NCBI RefSeq assembly: GCF_005886145.1
Contig: NZ_CP040504.1
Coordinates: forward strand, 1,364,001-1,428,000
Length of the DNA stretch: 64,000 nucleotides
Origin: Neisseria sp. oral taxon 014 str. F0314
GTDB lineage: Bacteria > Pseudomonadota > Gammaproteobacteria > Burkholderiales > Neisseriaceae
Direction of reading: 5' to 3'
Shown: positions 8,252 to 17,514 of the stretch, in pieces
Numbering within the stretch: position 1 is the stretch's first letter
How the letters are laid out: every line of letters starts with the position of its first letter
Notes under the pieces: model-generated
The model's input: the letters and a program-made list of their open reading frames with translations, nothing else
Told to the model about the DNA's origin: nothing
Database searches by the model: none
Program-made: the position numbers and the translations under genes

Positions 8252-9424
8252 CTAAGGACGGCTGAAACGCAGTTCGCGGGCAAACAGGCTGCGGCGTACA
8301 TAAACCGTTTCGCCGTCGGGCGTTTCAAAACTGCCTTCGCACCAACTGCCGTCAAAATCGCGATGACTTTCGGGCAGGCGGACGGCAAGCTTCCGCGGGC
8401 GGCTATAGCGTCCGCAGCTTCCTTCAACGGTCATTTCCACCGCCACACGCTCGAACGGTTTGCCCCACAGGCTGGCCGCGCCCGACAGCGAAGCCAGCGA
8501 CCACACGCACAACGCGCCTATGGCCAGCCAGAACAGGGCGGCTTTGCCCCCCGTGGTTAAAAAAAACCTGATGCGGCCGATTGCCGTTTGCCGCAGATAA
8601 TGGTTGGACGGCAGGCCGAATACGGTTTCTCCGACCAGCACCTTGCGGCTCATCCAAGCCAAAGGCAGCAGCCATGCGGCGGTCAGCGCGGCGGCGGCCT
8701 GCCAGGCAAGGGGCGACAAGAGCATGTTGCCGAATATTTGCCGCACGCACGCCAACAGCACCGTTGCCGACACCAGCCCTATCAGTATCCGCCAGCCGCG
8801 CCTTTTTCTTTTGTCCAAATTGTCGAACAATTCCATAAAGCCGTTTTGCATCGCAACCGACATTTCCCTGCCCCGATCTACCGCGCCCAACTCTGCAATT
8901 AAAGCGGCGGTATTGCGGCACAAGGAGATGGAAAAGCGGCGGCTGTGTCCGTCGGGCGAGATGGTGCGAAAAGAGAAGATGCGGCACCGCACACTGCACA
9001 GATAATCGAACCGCCAATCGGTCGGACAGCGGAAACGCGTGCGGCCGAATGCACCGTACAGCACCAATTCCCCGCCGCCGATGGAGGCAAAACGGCGGCA
9101 GGTCAAGCCGAACCACCAGCCTTCCGAGCGTTTCAGGCCGTAGAGCAAAAACACACCCGCCGCCGCTTTTGCCGCCCAATCGTGCACCGTCGGCAAAAAT
9201 CCGCTGACGGCAAGAAAAACCAACAACGCGATAAAGACCAATAGCAGCCCCGTTACCAAAGGCATAAACAGCGTGCCCCAAAAAGAGGTGGCAAATACCG
9301 TCCGTCTGCCTTCGCGCCGCACTCCTGCCTGCGGTTGCCTGCCGAGGCCGGCCCAAGATACCGAATCGGATCGCTGCCTGTTGCGGTTTTGGCGGTAGCG
9401 CGATTTTTTACGTTGTTTGCCCAT
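8252..9424 (-). CDS. Unrecognised polytopic membrane protein
   Basis: The 390-residue protein starts MGKQRKKSRYRQN, a strongly basic N-terminus. It then has hydrophobic segments at about residues 50-80, 90-105, 195-245 and 285-310, with soluble stretches between them and a roughly 70-residue C-terminal soluble domain. I do not recognise a family. The chosen ATG at 9424 has AAAGG upstream; the frame is open for another 80 codons but that part is low-quality Arg/Gln-rich sequence. Only about 20 bases separate it from the next gene upstream, so they are probably co-transcribed with yqiJ and the flotillin gene. Confidence 0.75.
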   Translation of the reverse strand: MGKQRKKSRYRQNRNRQRSDSVSWAGLGRQPQAGVRREGRRTVFATSFWGTLFMPLVTGLLLVFIALLVFLAVSGFLPTVHDWAAKAAAGVFLLYGLKRSEGWWFGLTCRRFASIGGGELVLYGAFGRTRFRCPTDWRFDYLCSVRCRIFSFRTISPDGHSRRFSISLCRNTAALIAELGAVDRGREMSVAMQNGFMELFDNLDKRKRRGWRILIGLVSATVLLACVRQIFGNMLLSPLAWQAAAALTAAWLLPLAWMSRKVLVGETVFGLPSNHYLRQTAIGRIRFFLTTGGKAALFWLAIGALCVWSLASLSGAASLWGKPFERVAVEMTVEGSCGRYSRPRKLAVRLPESHRDFDGSWCEGSFETPDGETVYVRRSLFARELRFSRP

Positions 9425-9444
9425 TATTGTTTGCCTTTTGTTTT

Positions 9445-10860
9445 TCAGACGGCCTTTTCGGATGGTTCGATATATTCCAGTAGCGGCAACCCCGTGGCGA
9501 GGCTGATTTGTTTGGCCGTTTTCTCCGCCGTCTGCCGGTTGTCGCGCAGCAGCAAATCTGCCTCCAGCAGCCGCACATCTTTGCCGCCTTCTTTGCCCGC
9601 CAGCCGGATTTCGTTCAAGCCCACACCCAATCCGCTGTATTTCACGCGGCTGTAAATGCCGCAAAACCCCGATAGCGCATAGCGTTTTTCAGGCAGCCAC
9701 TTGAAACCGTACAGGCGGTATACGGTCAATACGTCTTCCTGCACGCTGTAGCGTACCTTGCGCAGCGTATGCCAATGGTACGCCAGCCGCCATGCGGCAA
9801 ACAGCAGCGCTGCCAGCCAGAACAGCCGCCAGCCGAACCCGCCCCCGCTCCACACCATCAACAGCGTAAACAATAGAAACGGGATGCGCGAGAGCAAAGT
9901 GCCGAGCGAATACACGGCAAACTCCGCTCCGTCCAAGAGCTTCGGCGCAGCGCGTTCCGGCAGCTTCGGCTGCGGTTCATGTTCCGCCTGCCTTGCCGCC
10001 GCCAGCGCGGCTTTGATTTCGGAGGGTTGCCACCAAACCGTTTGCGGCGTTTTCCGACTGCTCCGCGCACGAAACACCGCACGCACTTCTGACACAGCCA
10101 CCGCCAACAACCCAAGCGCCAGCAGTACCATAAACCCCTGCAACAGCCTCGGTATTTCCCCCGCCCGCCCGACTACCGCCTTGCGTACCAGCCACAGCAC
10201 CAGCCAAGCCCACAGTCCAGCTGCTGCCAGATTCACCGCCTGCCTCCACACAGGCATCACTTTCACCTGCAAGGGCTGCAACAAGGTCGGGTTGGCTGCC
10301 GTCTCCGCCTCCGCACGGATTACTGTGTTGATTACCGGCCGTTTAGCCAAACCCGTTGCCTGCGCGATATAGTTCTGAATCCCGTCCAATTTGTGCAGCG
10401 AACCCTTATGCGGCAGAAAATTTGCCTCCAACACCAAATCGTTCTGCCCATCCGCAGACACCAGCCACAAACGCCCGTAATAGTCACGGTAATCATCCCG
10501 CACTTTCTCCGCCGCCACCGCCGCAAACATCGAGAGCGGATATTTCCGCTGCGCCTGCCAGCCCCACCGCCAGCGCCCGTGCAGCAGCAGCCCGCGCGCT
10601 GTATCCAGCCGCAGGAGATCATTCATGGTGTATTTCCGCCACACAGGCACGGCAATCAGCCACCCCATACCAACAAATATCAAGGTTACCAGCAATCCGA
10701 GCAGAACTAGCAACCAATTCATACTCAAGGTGCTAAACAGAATGCCTGCCACTAGAAACACAAACAAGGCCAGCACCACACCAACCAACACGCCTTCCAA
10801 CACCACATCCCCAAACGAACCCGGATACAGCATCATGATTTTGCTTTTATTCTGTTGCAT
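9445..10860 (-). CDS. Unrecognised membrane protein with soluble beta-rich segments; 5' end damaged
   Basis: From ATG 10860 the product is 471 residues: two N-terminal membrane helices, a soluble region of about 130 residues, two more helices, a Lys/Glu-rich linker, then a helical pair and a C-terminal soluble domain. The soluble parts look like membrane-attached PH-like domains, but this is only an impression. The same frame stays open upstream for 30 codons to an in-frame TAG at 10951-10953, and beyond it to an ATG at 11004 with AGGAG. The ribosome site of ATG 10860 is weak. The annotated protein may therefore be a shortened version of a longer one. Confidence 0.65.
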   Translation of the reverse strand: MQQNKSKIMMLYPGSFGDVVLEGVLVGVVLALFVFLVAGILFSTLSMNWLLVLLGLLVTLIFVGMGWLIAVPVWRKYTMNDLLRLDTARGLLLHGRWRWGWQAQRKYPLSMFAAVAAEKVRDDYRDYYGRLWLVSADGQNDLVLEANFLPHKGSLHKLDGIQNYIAQATGLAKRPVINTVIRAEAETAANPTLLQPLQVKVMPVWRQAVNLAAAGLWAWLVLWLVRKAVVGRAGEIPRLLQGFMVLLALGLLAVAVSEVRAVFRARSSRKTPQTVWWQPSEIKAALAAARQAEHEPQPKLPERAAPKLLDGAEFAVYSLGTLLSRIPFLLFTLLMVWSGGGFGWRLFWLAALLFAAWRLAYHWHTLRKVRYSVQEDVLTVYRLYGFKWLPEKRYALSGFCGIYSRVKYSGLGVGLNEIRLAGKEGGKDVRLLEADLLLRDNRQTAEKTAKQISLATGLPLLEYIEPSEKAV

Positions 10861-10950
10861 GATTTTCTCTTTCAGACAAAATAGAGCAATCAGCAGCCAC
10901 ACCAGCAATGCCGCCGTCAGAACCCCAATTGCCGGAACACCAGTCGTATC

Positions 10951-11004
10951 CTACCGGCTGGAAGGCTCGGTTCTGAGTGGTAAATTTGGCATGGTATGAG
11001 CCAT
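10951..11004 (-). pseudogene. 5' fragment of the 9445 gene, cut off by an in-frame TAG
   Basis: The ATG at 11004 has an excellent AGGAG ribosome site and encodes MAHTMPNLPLRTEPSSR, then TAG. Past the stop the same frame reads on without interruption, DTTGVPAIGVLTAALLVWL..., a good membrane helix that runs into the 471-residue protein. The pattern fits one 519-codon gene with a single nonsense mutation. A sequencing error or a distinct leader peptide are alternatives. Confidence 0.55.
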
Positions 11005-11043
11005 TCTGTATCTCCTAATTCAGCCTGCCGTTTTCAGACGGCC

Positions 11044-11709
11044 TCAATCCACCAAGCTTCCGCTCGGGTTCAAAATCGCCTTAAACGTATTCCCCTCCAG
11101 CGACACCAGCAACACCGCGTCGCCCTGTTTCAATACTTCGTCGGAATCCGGTTCCGCCATCACATAATGCTGCTGTCCGTACACATCCTTCACCCGCACC
11201 TGCGCCGCGCTGCCTGCCCGTGCTTCGCCCAGTACTACCGTACCGATGCGTCCGATTAGGCTTTCCTGCGAAACGGCGGTGGTTTCGTCTTTGGGCATGA
11301 TTTTGTACAGTCCGCCCGCCGTCAGGCGTACCAGCGGCAGCGAAAGGAACCACACGGCGACTGCCGCCAGCCATCCGTTCAGATAGCTGCCGAACACGGC
11401 GGCAAAGATCGTCTGAAACAGGTAGCCCGTCAGCCCGTATACGGCAAGGAACACCACCATCAGCATCAACACCGGCACGCGCCCGACATACAGCCAGCTC
11501 AGAAACCGCACGAACACGCCCGCGTCCGCAGCGTCCAGCCCGACTTCGGCGTGCGCGGTCTCGGTCAGGCTGTCGGGCAGCAGGTTGTCCAGCCAGTCGC
11601 TGATGCCGCCCGCCAGCATAGAGATGACTTCCAATACGCCGAGCAAAACCATCAGCGCGATGGCGATGCCGAAGATTTCCGTTTCGGGGGCGTTGATTAA
11701 ATTCCACAT
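11044..11709 (-). CDS. yqiJ: YqiJ-like membrane protein (NfeD-like, OB-fold)
   Basis: A 221-residue inner-membrane protein with helices at about residues 12-35, 70-95 and 105-130, followed by a soluble beta-rich domain (about 150-221) typical of the OB-fold found in NfeD and YqiJ. NfeD-type proteins usually act with flotillins in membrane quality control. This one is encoded on the same strand as the flotillin gene at 6263-7984. AAGGAA precedes the ATG. It is the likely first gene of that operon. Confidence 0.85.
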   Translation of the reverse strand: MWNLINAPETEIFGIAIALMVLLGVLEVISMLAGGISDWLDNLLPDSLTETAHAEVGLDAADAGVFVRFLSWLYVGRVPVLMLMVVFLAVYGLTGYLFQTIFAAVFGSYLNGWLAAVAVWFLSLPLVRLTAGGLYKIMPKDETTAVSQESLIGRIGTVVLGEARAGSAAQVRVKDVYGQQHYVMAEPDSDEVLKQGDAVLLVSLEGNTFKAILNPSGSLVD

Positions 11710-11809
11710 ATTCCGTTCCTTATTCTGTCAACTTTCAGACGACCTTAAATAGACTGCTTGCGAAAATTTGAATGTTTGATTGCCGTCATCCCAAACAGAC
11801 ATTCGGTTT

Positions 11810-12292
11810 TCAGACGGCCTCTCCGCTCTCAATCTCGGCGCGGCATTCAATCGGAAAGTTGACCGAGTTGGCGATGAAACACAGGCGGTGCGCTTCGTGA
11901 TGCAGTTCCAAAGCCTTGGCGCGGTCGTTTCCTGCGGCGATGGTAACGCGCGGCTTCAACACGGCGGAGACGAAACGCCCCGCGCTCCCATTTCCGCCTT
12001 CGTCCATCACCGCTTCGGCGTGGTCGGTGTAGGCGGTAACACAGATGCCCGCGTCGGCACACAGGTGCAGGTACCATAGTTTGTGACAGGCAGAAACGGC
12101 GGCTAACAGCATTTCTTCGGGGTTCCAGCGGTTCGCATCGCCACGGAAGGCCGGGTCGGCGGAACCGTGCAGGTCGGGCTTACCCTCGGCGGAAACGGTA
12201 AAGTTGCGCAAATAAGCGGTGTAGGACGAAGTGCCTTCGCCGAGATTGCCCGTCCATGTTGTCGCAGTGCGGTAGGTGTGTTTTTTGCTCAT
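11810..12292 (-). CDS. OsmC/Ohr-family peroxiredoxin-like protein
   Basis: A 160-residue cytoplasmic protein of the OsmC family. Members reduce organic hydroperoxides using two cysteines. The two family cysteines are visible in SACHKLWYLHLC and HRLCFIANSV, and the motif NPEEMLLAAVSACH is typical of the YhfA/OsmC branch. An AAAGGA ribosome site precedes the ATG, and DUS words lie on both sides. The protectant role is inferred from the family. Confidence 0.88.
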   Translation of the reverse strand: MSKKHTYRTATTWTGNLGEGTSSYTAYLRNFTVSAEGKPDLHGSADPAFRGDANRWNPEEMLLAAVSACHKLWYLHLCADAGICVTAYTDHAEAVMDEGGNGSAGRFVSAVLKPRVTIAAGNDRAKALELHHEAHRLCFIANSVNFPIECRAEIESGEAV

Positions 12293-12360
12293 TTTGACAT
12301 TCCTTTCAATTATTTACTGTTTGCGGCAATAAAAACGGTATCAGCCTTGAAACGCCGACT

Positions 12361-12588
12361 CTAGCCGAGCCAGATATAGGCCGATACGCCTGCTGTTACG
12401 CTGATGCCCAGCCACAGCAGGATTTTGGTTTCCGCCCATACGTCTTCCCAATATTTCCCCCGCAGCGCGCTGATGATTTCGGGGGTGAAACAGAATTTTA
12501 CGCATTCAAGGAATTCATCCCAATCCTCAAACAGCAGGACATAAAGCACTGCGGCGGTTATCAAGGCAATCAAAACAGCAAAAATCAT
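12361..12588 (-). CDS. Small two-helix membrane protein, unknown
   Basis: From ATG 12588 the product is 75 residues, MIFAVLIALITA... with one helix at the N-terminus, a charged middle with two cysteines, and a second helix at the C-terminus. The upstream in-frame extension is a translated DUS (TGRLKTD) and is left out. AGGGAT lies upstream of the ATG. I do not recognise the family. It is 68 bases from the OsmC gene on the same strand. Confidence 0.6.
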   Translation of the reverse strand: MIFAVLIALITAAVLYVLLFEDWDEFLECVKFCFTPEIISALRGKYWEDVWAETKILLWLGISVTAGVSAYIWLG

Positions 12589-12720
12589 GGGATTATCCCT
12601 ATCCGTTTTCAGACGGCCTGTGCGTACCGTCAAGAAAGGTCGTCTGAAAACGCTCCTAACTTTTCCCTAAGTCCTGCGTGTTTAAATGTCTATACCGACA
12701 ACAGACGCAAAGGGAACGAA

Positions 12721-13065
12721 ATGAAATATCCGCAGTCGCAATATATAGAACCGTTCAAACCGCTTTTGAAAAAACTGCTGCTTCCTGCCGCCGTCATTTG
12801 CGCCATTTTTCTTGCAGCAGAAGGTTTCGACCTTTACGAAGACTACGCCCAATACCGCATGGAAACCGACCCCGCGTTCGCGCAACACCACAACCGCGCC
12901 GTGTCCATCCTGCAAGGCAGAGGCTACGAGGTGCACGATTCCGACACCGACCTGCATTGGGCGAGACCCGTTTTGGAGTTTGAGGCCTACAAAGGCAGCT
13001 TGGAATACAAAATCGTGATGACTTATCCCGATTTGAACATTATCGAAGAACGCGTTGATTTATAA
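12721..13065 (+). CDS. PepSY-like membrane-anchored protein
   Basis: The 114-residue protein has one membrane helix at about residues 18-35, then a PepSY-like periplasmic domain: TDPAFAQHHNRAVSILQGRG followed by RPVLEFEAYKG and a conserved PDLNIIEERVD end. It is a paralogue of the next gene, sharing RGY-VH, RPVL and PDL-II-ER-D. AAAGGGAA lies before the ATG. PepSY domains are usually small inhibitory or scaffold modules; the partner here is unknown. Confidence 0.75.
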   Translation: MKYPQSQYIEPFKPLLKKLLLPAAVICAIFLAAEGFDLYEDYAQYRMETDPAFAQHHNRAVSILQGRGYEVHDSDTDLHWARPVLEFEAYKGSLEYKIVMTYPDLNIIEERVDL

Positions 13066-13113
13066 CCGCGCCCGAACATTCTTTACTTACCCCACGTCCC
13101 GAAAGGATACGAC

Positions 13114-13503
13114 ATGAAAAAACTATTACCGGCATTACTCCTGAGCAGTATCGCACTGGCCGCCTGCGCCGCCCCTTACCCCGATGATTATTACGACGAC
13201 TACTATTATGACCGCTATGAACGCGATTACGATCGTTATGACGACTACCGTTACCGCGACGGCAAGTATTACGATGACGACTACATCGAACACCAAATTT
13301 ACAGCGATCCGTCTTTCGAACAAAAACGCGCGCAAGTCATGCAGATACTCGAACGACGCGGCTACCGTGTCCATGAAATCGAAGCCGACGACCGCCGCGG
13401 CCGCCCCGTACTGAAAGCCGAAGCCTTCAGAAACGGACGCGAATACGACATCGTCTTCTCATGGCCGGATTTGCGGATTATCAGCGAACGCATCGACTAC
13501 TGA
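13114..13503 (+). CDS. PepSY-like lipoprotein with Tyr/Asp-rich linker
   Basis: The 129-residue protein has a lipoprotein signal peptide ending LAAC (lipidated Cys at about 18), then a low-complexity segment of about 35 residues made mostly of Asp, Tyr and Arg. A PepSY-like domain follows, with YSDPSFEQKRAQVMQILERR and GRPVLKAEAF, and the end is PDLRIISERIDY. It is the second of a tandem pair 48 bases apart and probably in one operon. GAAAGGA precedes the ATG. The Tyr/Asp tract may bind metal or extend the domain from the membrane; this is inference. Confidence 0.8.
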   Translation: MKKLLPALLLSSIALAACAAPYPDDYYDDYYYDRYERDYDRYDDYRYRDGKYYDDDYIEHQIYSDPSFEQKRAQVMQILERRGYRVHEIEADDRRGRPVLKAEAFRNGREYDIVFSWPDLRIISERIDY

Positions 13504-13596
13504 TCCGTTCCGCCACACGCCGCAAGGACAAGCTCCGCGTGGCGTTTTTCGTTTCAGACGGCCTTATTTATCGGGAAGGTCGTCTGAAAACTTGGA

Positions 13597-14051
13597 TTAT
13601 TTTATATAACGAAGAAATGCAATCAGATTTTCATAAAACATCCAAGCCCAAAAAACATATGCAATTAGAAACGGACGGTGTTTGAGGAAATTTTTAAACT
13701 TTATCCGGCTATAGCATTTTTCTTCCAACAAATCTAAGAGTTTTTGCCGATCTGACTCTTCGCAACCTTCAAAAATCTCTGCTTTCAACATTTCTATGGC
13801 TTTTTTAATATGGATTTTCCATCCATCCGCAGTCAATTTGTCGCCATATTTTGCCTTCAAGTCATTCGTAATAATAACAGCATAGAATCACACGATTAAA
13901 ATAGCAGCAACTATTGCGGGTACGGGGTGATTATCACTAAGAGACCAAACCGCAACAGTCGACAACAGCAACCATGCAGCATGGTGATTCAACATCTTAT
14001 GTAGAAAGCAATCTGCTCATCAAGCTCATAAATCTTGTCAAAAAAAGACAT
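13597..14051 (-). pseudogene. Decayed membrane-protein gene downstream of the PspA gene
   Basis: An ATG at 14051 follows the pspA stop by one base (TAA-G-ATG) and encodes MSFFDKIYELDEQIAFYI before a stop. One frame over, the sequence continues as MLNHHAAWLLLSTVAVWSLS...AAILIV, a membrane helix, then TGA, then FYAVIITNDLKAKYG and an intact 87-residue helical tail to 13597. Total length is 455 bases, so one base is missing and one codon (probably Trp) became TGA. Together these read as one membrane protein of about 150 residues with two inactivating lesions. I do not recognise the family. Confidence 0.6.
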
Positions 14052-14052
14052 C

Positions 14053-14715
14053 TTATTTCCCCGCCTTCAGTGCCGCTAACCGTTCGGCAATACGGTTGTT
14101 GCGGCTTAAGTCTTCCAATTCCTTCAATTTTGCCAACTGCGCCGCATTGGTGCTGCTGTGTACCGCGTTCTGACGACCCATCACGCGATCGAAAGCGTTG
14201 CCGCTTTTTTCGGCATCACGGGCGATGCGGTTGAGGTCGCTGCCGCCTGCCGCTTTGCCTGCGCCAGCGTTCTGCTGTGCGGCGCGCCAGTCTTGCAACT
14301 GCTGCTGCATCTCGCGTTTTTTCGCCTGCAAGGCGGCGATAAAGCCCTCAAGTTCTTTTTCCTGCGCGGCACAGTCGGCAATGGTGTTTTCCAAAACAGG
14401 CAGACGTGCTTCGATGTCCATTTGTTCGGCGATGCCCGCCTCGGCAAGGTCATCGCGCCCAGCGGCTACGGCGGCTTGCAGGTTGGCATCGATGGCTTCG
14501 TGGCGATTGCTCTCGTCCGCCATTTTCTTGGCGGCAAGGTGTTTCTGCGCCAACACTTTGCCCAACTCGGCACGCACTTCATCCACCGCCCGCTCGATTT
14601 CGCGGATGCTCTCGTTCATTGCTGCCTCAGGCGCAAGGTTTTCCGCCGCATCAATCAGGGCATGAAAACCGCCGCTCACCAGACGGCCCACTCTGCGGGA
14701 TAGGGTTTCGCTCAT
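14053..14715 (-). CDS. PspA/IM30-family protein
   Basis: A 220-residue, almost wholly helical coiled-coil protein of the PspA/IM30/Vipp1 family. These coat and stabilise stressed inner membranes. The N-terminal amphipathic region (RRVGRLVSGGFHALIDAAENL) and the long coiled coil from about residue 35 to 150 are clear. The pattern is closer to the YjfJ branch than to classical PspA, and no pspB, pspC or pspF is adjacent. AAAGGA precedes the ATG. It lies 55 bases downstream of another gene on the same strand and is followed directly by a decayed membrane gene. Confidence 0.85.
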   Translation of the reverse strand: MSETLSRRVGRLVSGGFHALIDAAENLAPEAAMNESIREIERAVDEVRAELGKVLAQKHLAAKKMADESNRHEAIDANLQAAVAAGRDDLAEAGIAEQMDIEARLPVLENTIADCAAQEKELEGFIAALQAKKREMQQQLQDWRAAQQNAGAGKAAGGSDLNRIARDAEKSGNAFDRVMGRQNAVHSSTNAAQLAKLKELEDLSRNNRIAERLAALKAGK

Positions 14716-14770
14716 TTGGATTTTCCTTTCAATAAAATGTGTTTGATTTTAAGTGGGTGCAGGATAGACC

Positions 14771-15271
14771 TCAAACTTCGCCCGACTGCTGCACAATCTT
14801 CGCCAGTTTCAAAGTGTTTTCAAGCTGTTGCAGCACGGTATCGTCGTATGCCGCGCCTTTGCCGGTTACGGCGAGCTGCAAGATGCTGTCGGTGAGGCGG
14901 ACGATGCGCCACATCAGTTCGCGTTCGTATTTTTTCAAACTGTCGAGGTCGGCTTCTTCGGGCAGGTCGGCGGCAAGCGTCGCGCCTAAGTCGGGCAACT
15001 GCTCAAACAATCGCGCCACGATATGCGAATGCACCCCCGCCTGCTTTTCCGCGTGCAATACATCATGTTTCGCCGCTTGGAAAAACTGCTCCTGCGCCGT
15101 CAGCGCGGAACCGTAATCGCGTGTCTGCGTATGCGCCAAACGCGCCTGCTTGAGCAGCTCGCGGATTTTTTCAGACGGCGTATTCGCGCCTTCGATTTTT
15201 AATTCGGCAATAAAATCAGCGTCTTCCTGAGTAATTCGCACGCTTACGGGGATACGGTTTGTCGCATTCAT
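14771..15271 (-). CDS. Unrecognised helical protein upstream of the PspA gene
   Basis: From ATG 15271 the protein has 166 residues. The N-terminal part (RIPVSVRITQEDADFIAELK) looks like a ribbon-helix-helix strand plus helix, followed by NTPSEKIRELLKQAR and a long helical region to the C-terminus. It may be a regulator or a partner of the PspA-like protein; I do not recognise the family. The frame is open 19 codons further upstream, but that segment looks non-coding. No strong ribosome site is visible for either start. Confidence 0.65.
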   Translation of the reverse strand: MNATNRIPVSVRITQEDADFIAELKIEGANTPSEKIRELLKQARLAHTQTRDYGSALTAQEQFFQAAKHDVLHAEKQAGVHSHIVARLFEQLPDLGATLAADLPEEADLDSLKKYERELMWRIVRLTDSILQLAVTGKGAAYDDTVLQQLENTLKLAKIVQQSGEV

Positions 15272-15627
15272 ATTCGTTTGATTTGGTTTGTATTCATTTG
15301 TATGCAAATATACAAGATGAAATGACAAGGCGCAATATTTGAAATGGTTTATTTTTGTAAACGAAATCCATAGAAATAATATAAATCTTGAGATTATATA
15401 TAAATTACATATTCACATTCGAATAGATTATAGATTTTCATTCTGTTGTTAACTTTGCTAGGACGAAAATTCAGTCTGAAAACTAATATTGCCCCACCTG
15501 TCAAATCCCCCCGAAAAAGCGTACAATCCCTCGTTTATTTTTTGAATTCATTATATTTTCAGACGGCCTACCCCATTGGGGAAAGGCCGTCTGAAACCGC
15601 ACAGGCACGTTGACACACATGACCCAC
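15272..15627. other. AT-rich divergent intergenic region upstream of mnmG
   Basis: About 350 bases without a gene separate two divergent transcripts. The first 200 bases are very AT-rich and should hold the leftward promoter. At 15558-15597 two DUS words in inverted orientation flank ACCCCATTGGGG and can form a long hairpin in the mnmG leader. No clear -35/-10 pair could be fixed. Confidence 0.5.
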
Positions 15628-17514
15628 ATGATTTACCCCAAAACCTACGACGTCATCGTCGTCGGTGGCGGCCACGCAGGCACGGAAGCCGCGCTTGCCG
15701 CCGCTCGCATGGGCGCGCAGACGCTTTTGCTCACACACAACATCGAAACGCTCGGCCAAATGTCGTGCAACCCCTCCATCGGCGGCATCGGCAAAGGACA
15801 TTTAGTACGCGAACTCGACGCACTCGGCGGCGCGATGGCGCTGGCAACCGACAAATCCGGCATCCAGTTCCGCCGCCTGAACGCCAGCAAAGGCGCGGCA
15901 GTTCGTGCCACGCGCGCGCAGGCGGATCGTATCTTATACAAAGCCGCCATCCGCGAAATGCTGGAAAACCAAGAAAACCTCGACCTCTTCCAGCAGTCGG
16001 TTGACGACGTAACGCTCGACGGCGACCGCATCAGCGGCGTAATCACCGCGATGGGCGTGGAATTCAAAGCCCGCGCCGTCGTGCTGACCGCAGGCACGTT
16101 TTTATCCGGCAAAATCCACATCGGTTTGGAAAACTACGAAGGCGGGCGCGCCGGAGATCCCGCCGCCAAATCGCTCGGCGGGCGTTTGCGTGAGTTAAAC
16201 CTGCCGCAAGGTCGTCTGAAAACCGGTACGCCGCCGCGCATCGACGGGCGCACGATTGATTTTTCCCAGCTCACCGAACAGCCCGGCGACACGCCCGTGC
16301 CCGTCTTCTCCGTGCGCGGCAACGCCGAAATGCACCCGCGCCAAGTGTCCTGCTGGATTACGCATACCAATCTGAAAACACACGACATTATCCGCAGCGG
16401 TTTCGACCGCAGCCCCATGTTCACCGGCAAAATCGAAGGCGTCGGCCCGCGCTACTGTCCGTCCATCGAAGACAAAATCAACCGCTTCGCCGCCAAAGAC
16501 AGCCACCAGATTTTCCTCGAACCCGAAGGCCTGACCACCAACGAATACTACCCCAACGGCATCTCCACCAGCCTGCCGTTCGACATCCAAATCGCACTCG
16601 TGCGCAGCATGAAAGGCCTTGAAAACGCCCATATCCTGCGCCCCGGCTACGCCATCGAATACGACTACTTCGACCCGCGCAACCTCAAAGCCAGCCTCGA
16701 AACCAAAACCGTCCAAGGCCTCTTCTTCGCCGGACAAATCAACGGCACGACCGGCTACGAAGAAGCCGCCGCGCAAGGCCTGCTCGCAGGCGCGAACGCC
16801 GTGCAATACGTCCGCGAACAAGACCCGCTCCTGCTGCGCCGCGAACAAGCCTACCTCGGCGTATTGGTGGACGACCTCATCACCAAAGGCGTGAACGAAC
16901 CCTACCGCATGTTCACCAGTCGCGCCGAATACCGCCTGCAACTCAGGGAAGACAACGCCGACATGCGCCTGACCGAAGACGGCCACAAAATCGGCTTGGT
17001 GGGTGAAGAGCAATGGCGCATGTTCAACGAAAAACGCGAAGCCATCGAACGCGAAATCCAACGTTTGAAAACAACGTGGTACACGCCGCAAAAACTCGCC
17101 GAAGACGAACAAATCCGCGTGTTCGGACAAAAACTCAGCCGCGAAGCCAACCTGCACGACCTCCTGCGCCGCCCGAACCTCGACTACGCCGCACTGATGA
17201 CGCTCGAAGGCGCAAGGTCGTCTGAAAACCTCTCCGCCGAAGTCATCGAGCAAGTCGAAATCCAAGTCAAATACCAAGGCTATATCGACCGCCAAAACGA
17301 AGAAATCGACAGCCGCCGCGACATCGAAACATTAAAGCTGCCCGACGACATCGATTACAGCAAAGTCAAAGGCTTATCCGCCGAAGTGCAGCAAAAGCTC
17401 AACCAGCACAAACCTGAAACCGTCGGACAAGCAAGCCGCATTTCCGGCGTAACGCCCGCGGCAGTGGCTTTGCTGATGGTACATTTGAAGCGCGGGTTTA
17501 AGGGGGCGAAGTAG
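15628..17514 (+). CDS. mnmG: tRNA 5-carboxymethylaminomethyluridine modification enzyme MnmG (GidA)
   Basis: FAD-dependent partner of MnmE that modifies U34 of several tRNAs. The 628-residue length is normal. The FAD motif [11 protein letters not shown] is near the N-terminus, followed by the family signatures [17 protein letters not shown] and [11 protein letters not shown]. The C-terminal MnmE-interaction helices are intact. I chose MIYPKTYDV at 15628; an ATG at 15619 and a TTG at 15610 are also in frame. Two AGGTCGTCTGAA words lie inside the gene (16209-16220, 17215-17226). Its last 726 bases are repeated 2165 bases downstream. Confidence 0.97.
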   Translation: MIYPKTYDVIVVGGGHAGTEAALAAARMGAQTLLLTHNIETLGQMSCNPSIGGIGKGHLVRELDALGGAMALATDKSGIQFRRLNASKGAAVRATRAQADRILYKAAIREMLENQENLDLFQQSVDDVTLDGDRISGVITAMGVEFKARAVVLTAGTFLSGKIHIGLENYEGGRAGDPAAKSLGGRLRELNLPQGRLKTGTPPRIDGRTIDFSQLTEQPGDTPVPVFSVRGNAEMHPRQVSCWITHTNLKTHDIIRSGFDRSPMFTGKIEGVGPRYCPSIEDKINRFAAKDSHQIFLEPEGLTTNEYYPNGISTSLPFDIQIALVRSMKGLENAHILRPGYAIEYDYFDPRNLKASLETKTVQGLFFAGQINGTTGYEEAAAQGLLAGANAVQYVREQDPLLLRREQAYLGVLVDDLITKGVNEPYRMFTSRAEYRLQLREDNADMRLTEDGHKIGLVGEEQWRMFNEKREAIEREIQRLKTTWYTPQKLAEDEQIRVFGQKLSREANLHDLLRRPNLDYAALMTLEGARSSENLSAEVIEQVEIQVKYQGYIDRQNEEIDSRRDIETLKLPDDIDYSKVKGLSAEVQQKLNQHKPETVGQASRISGVTPAAVALLMVHLKRGFKGAK

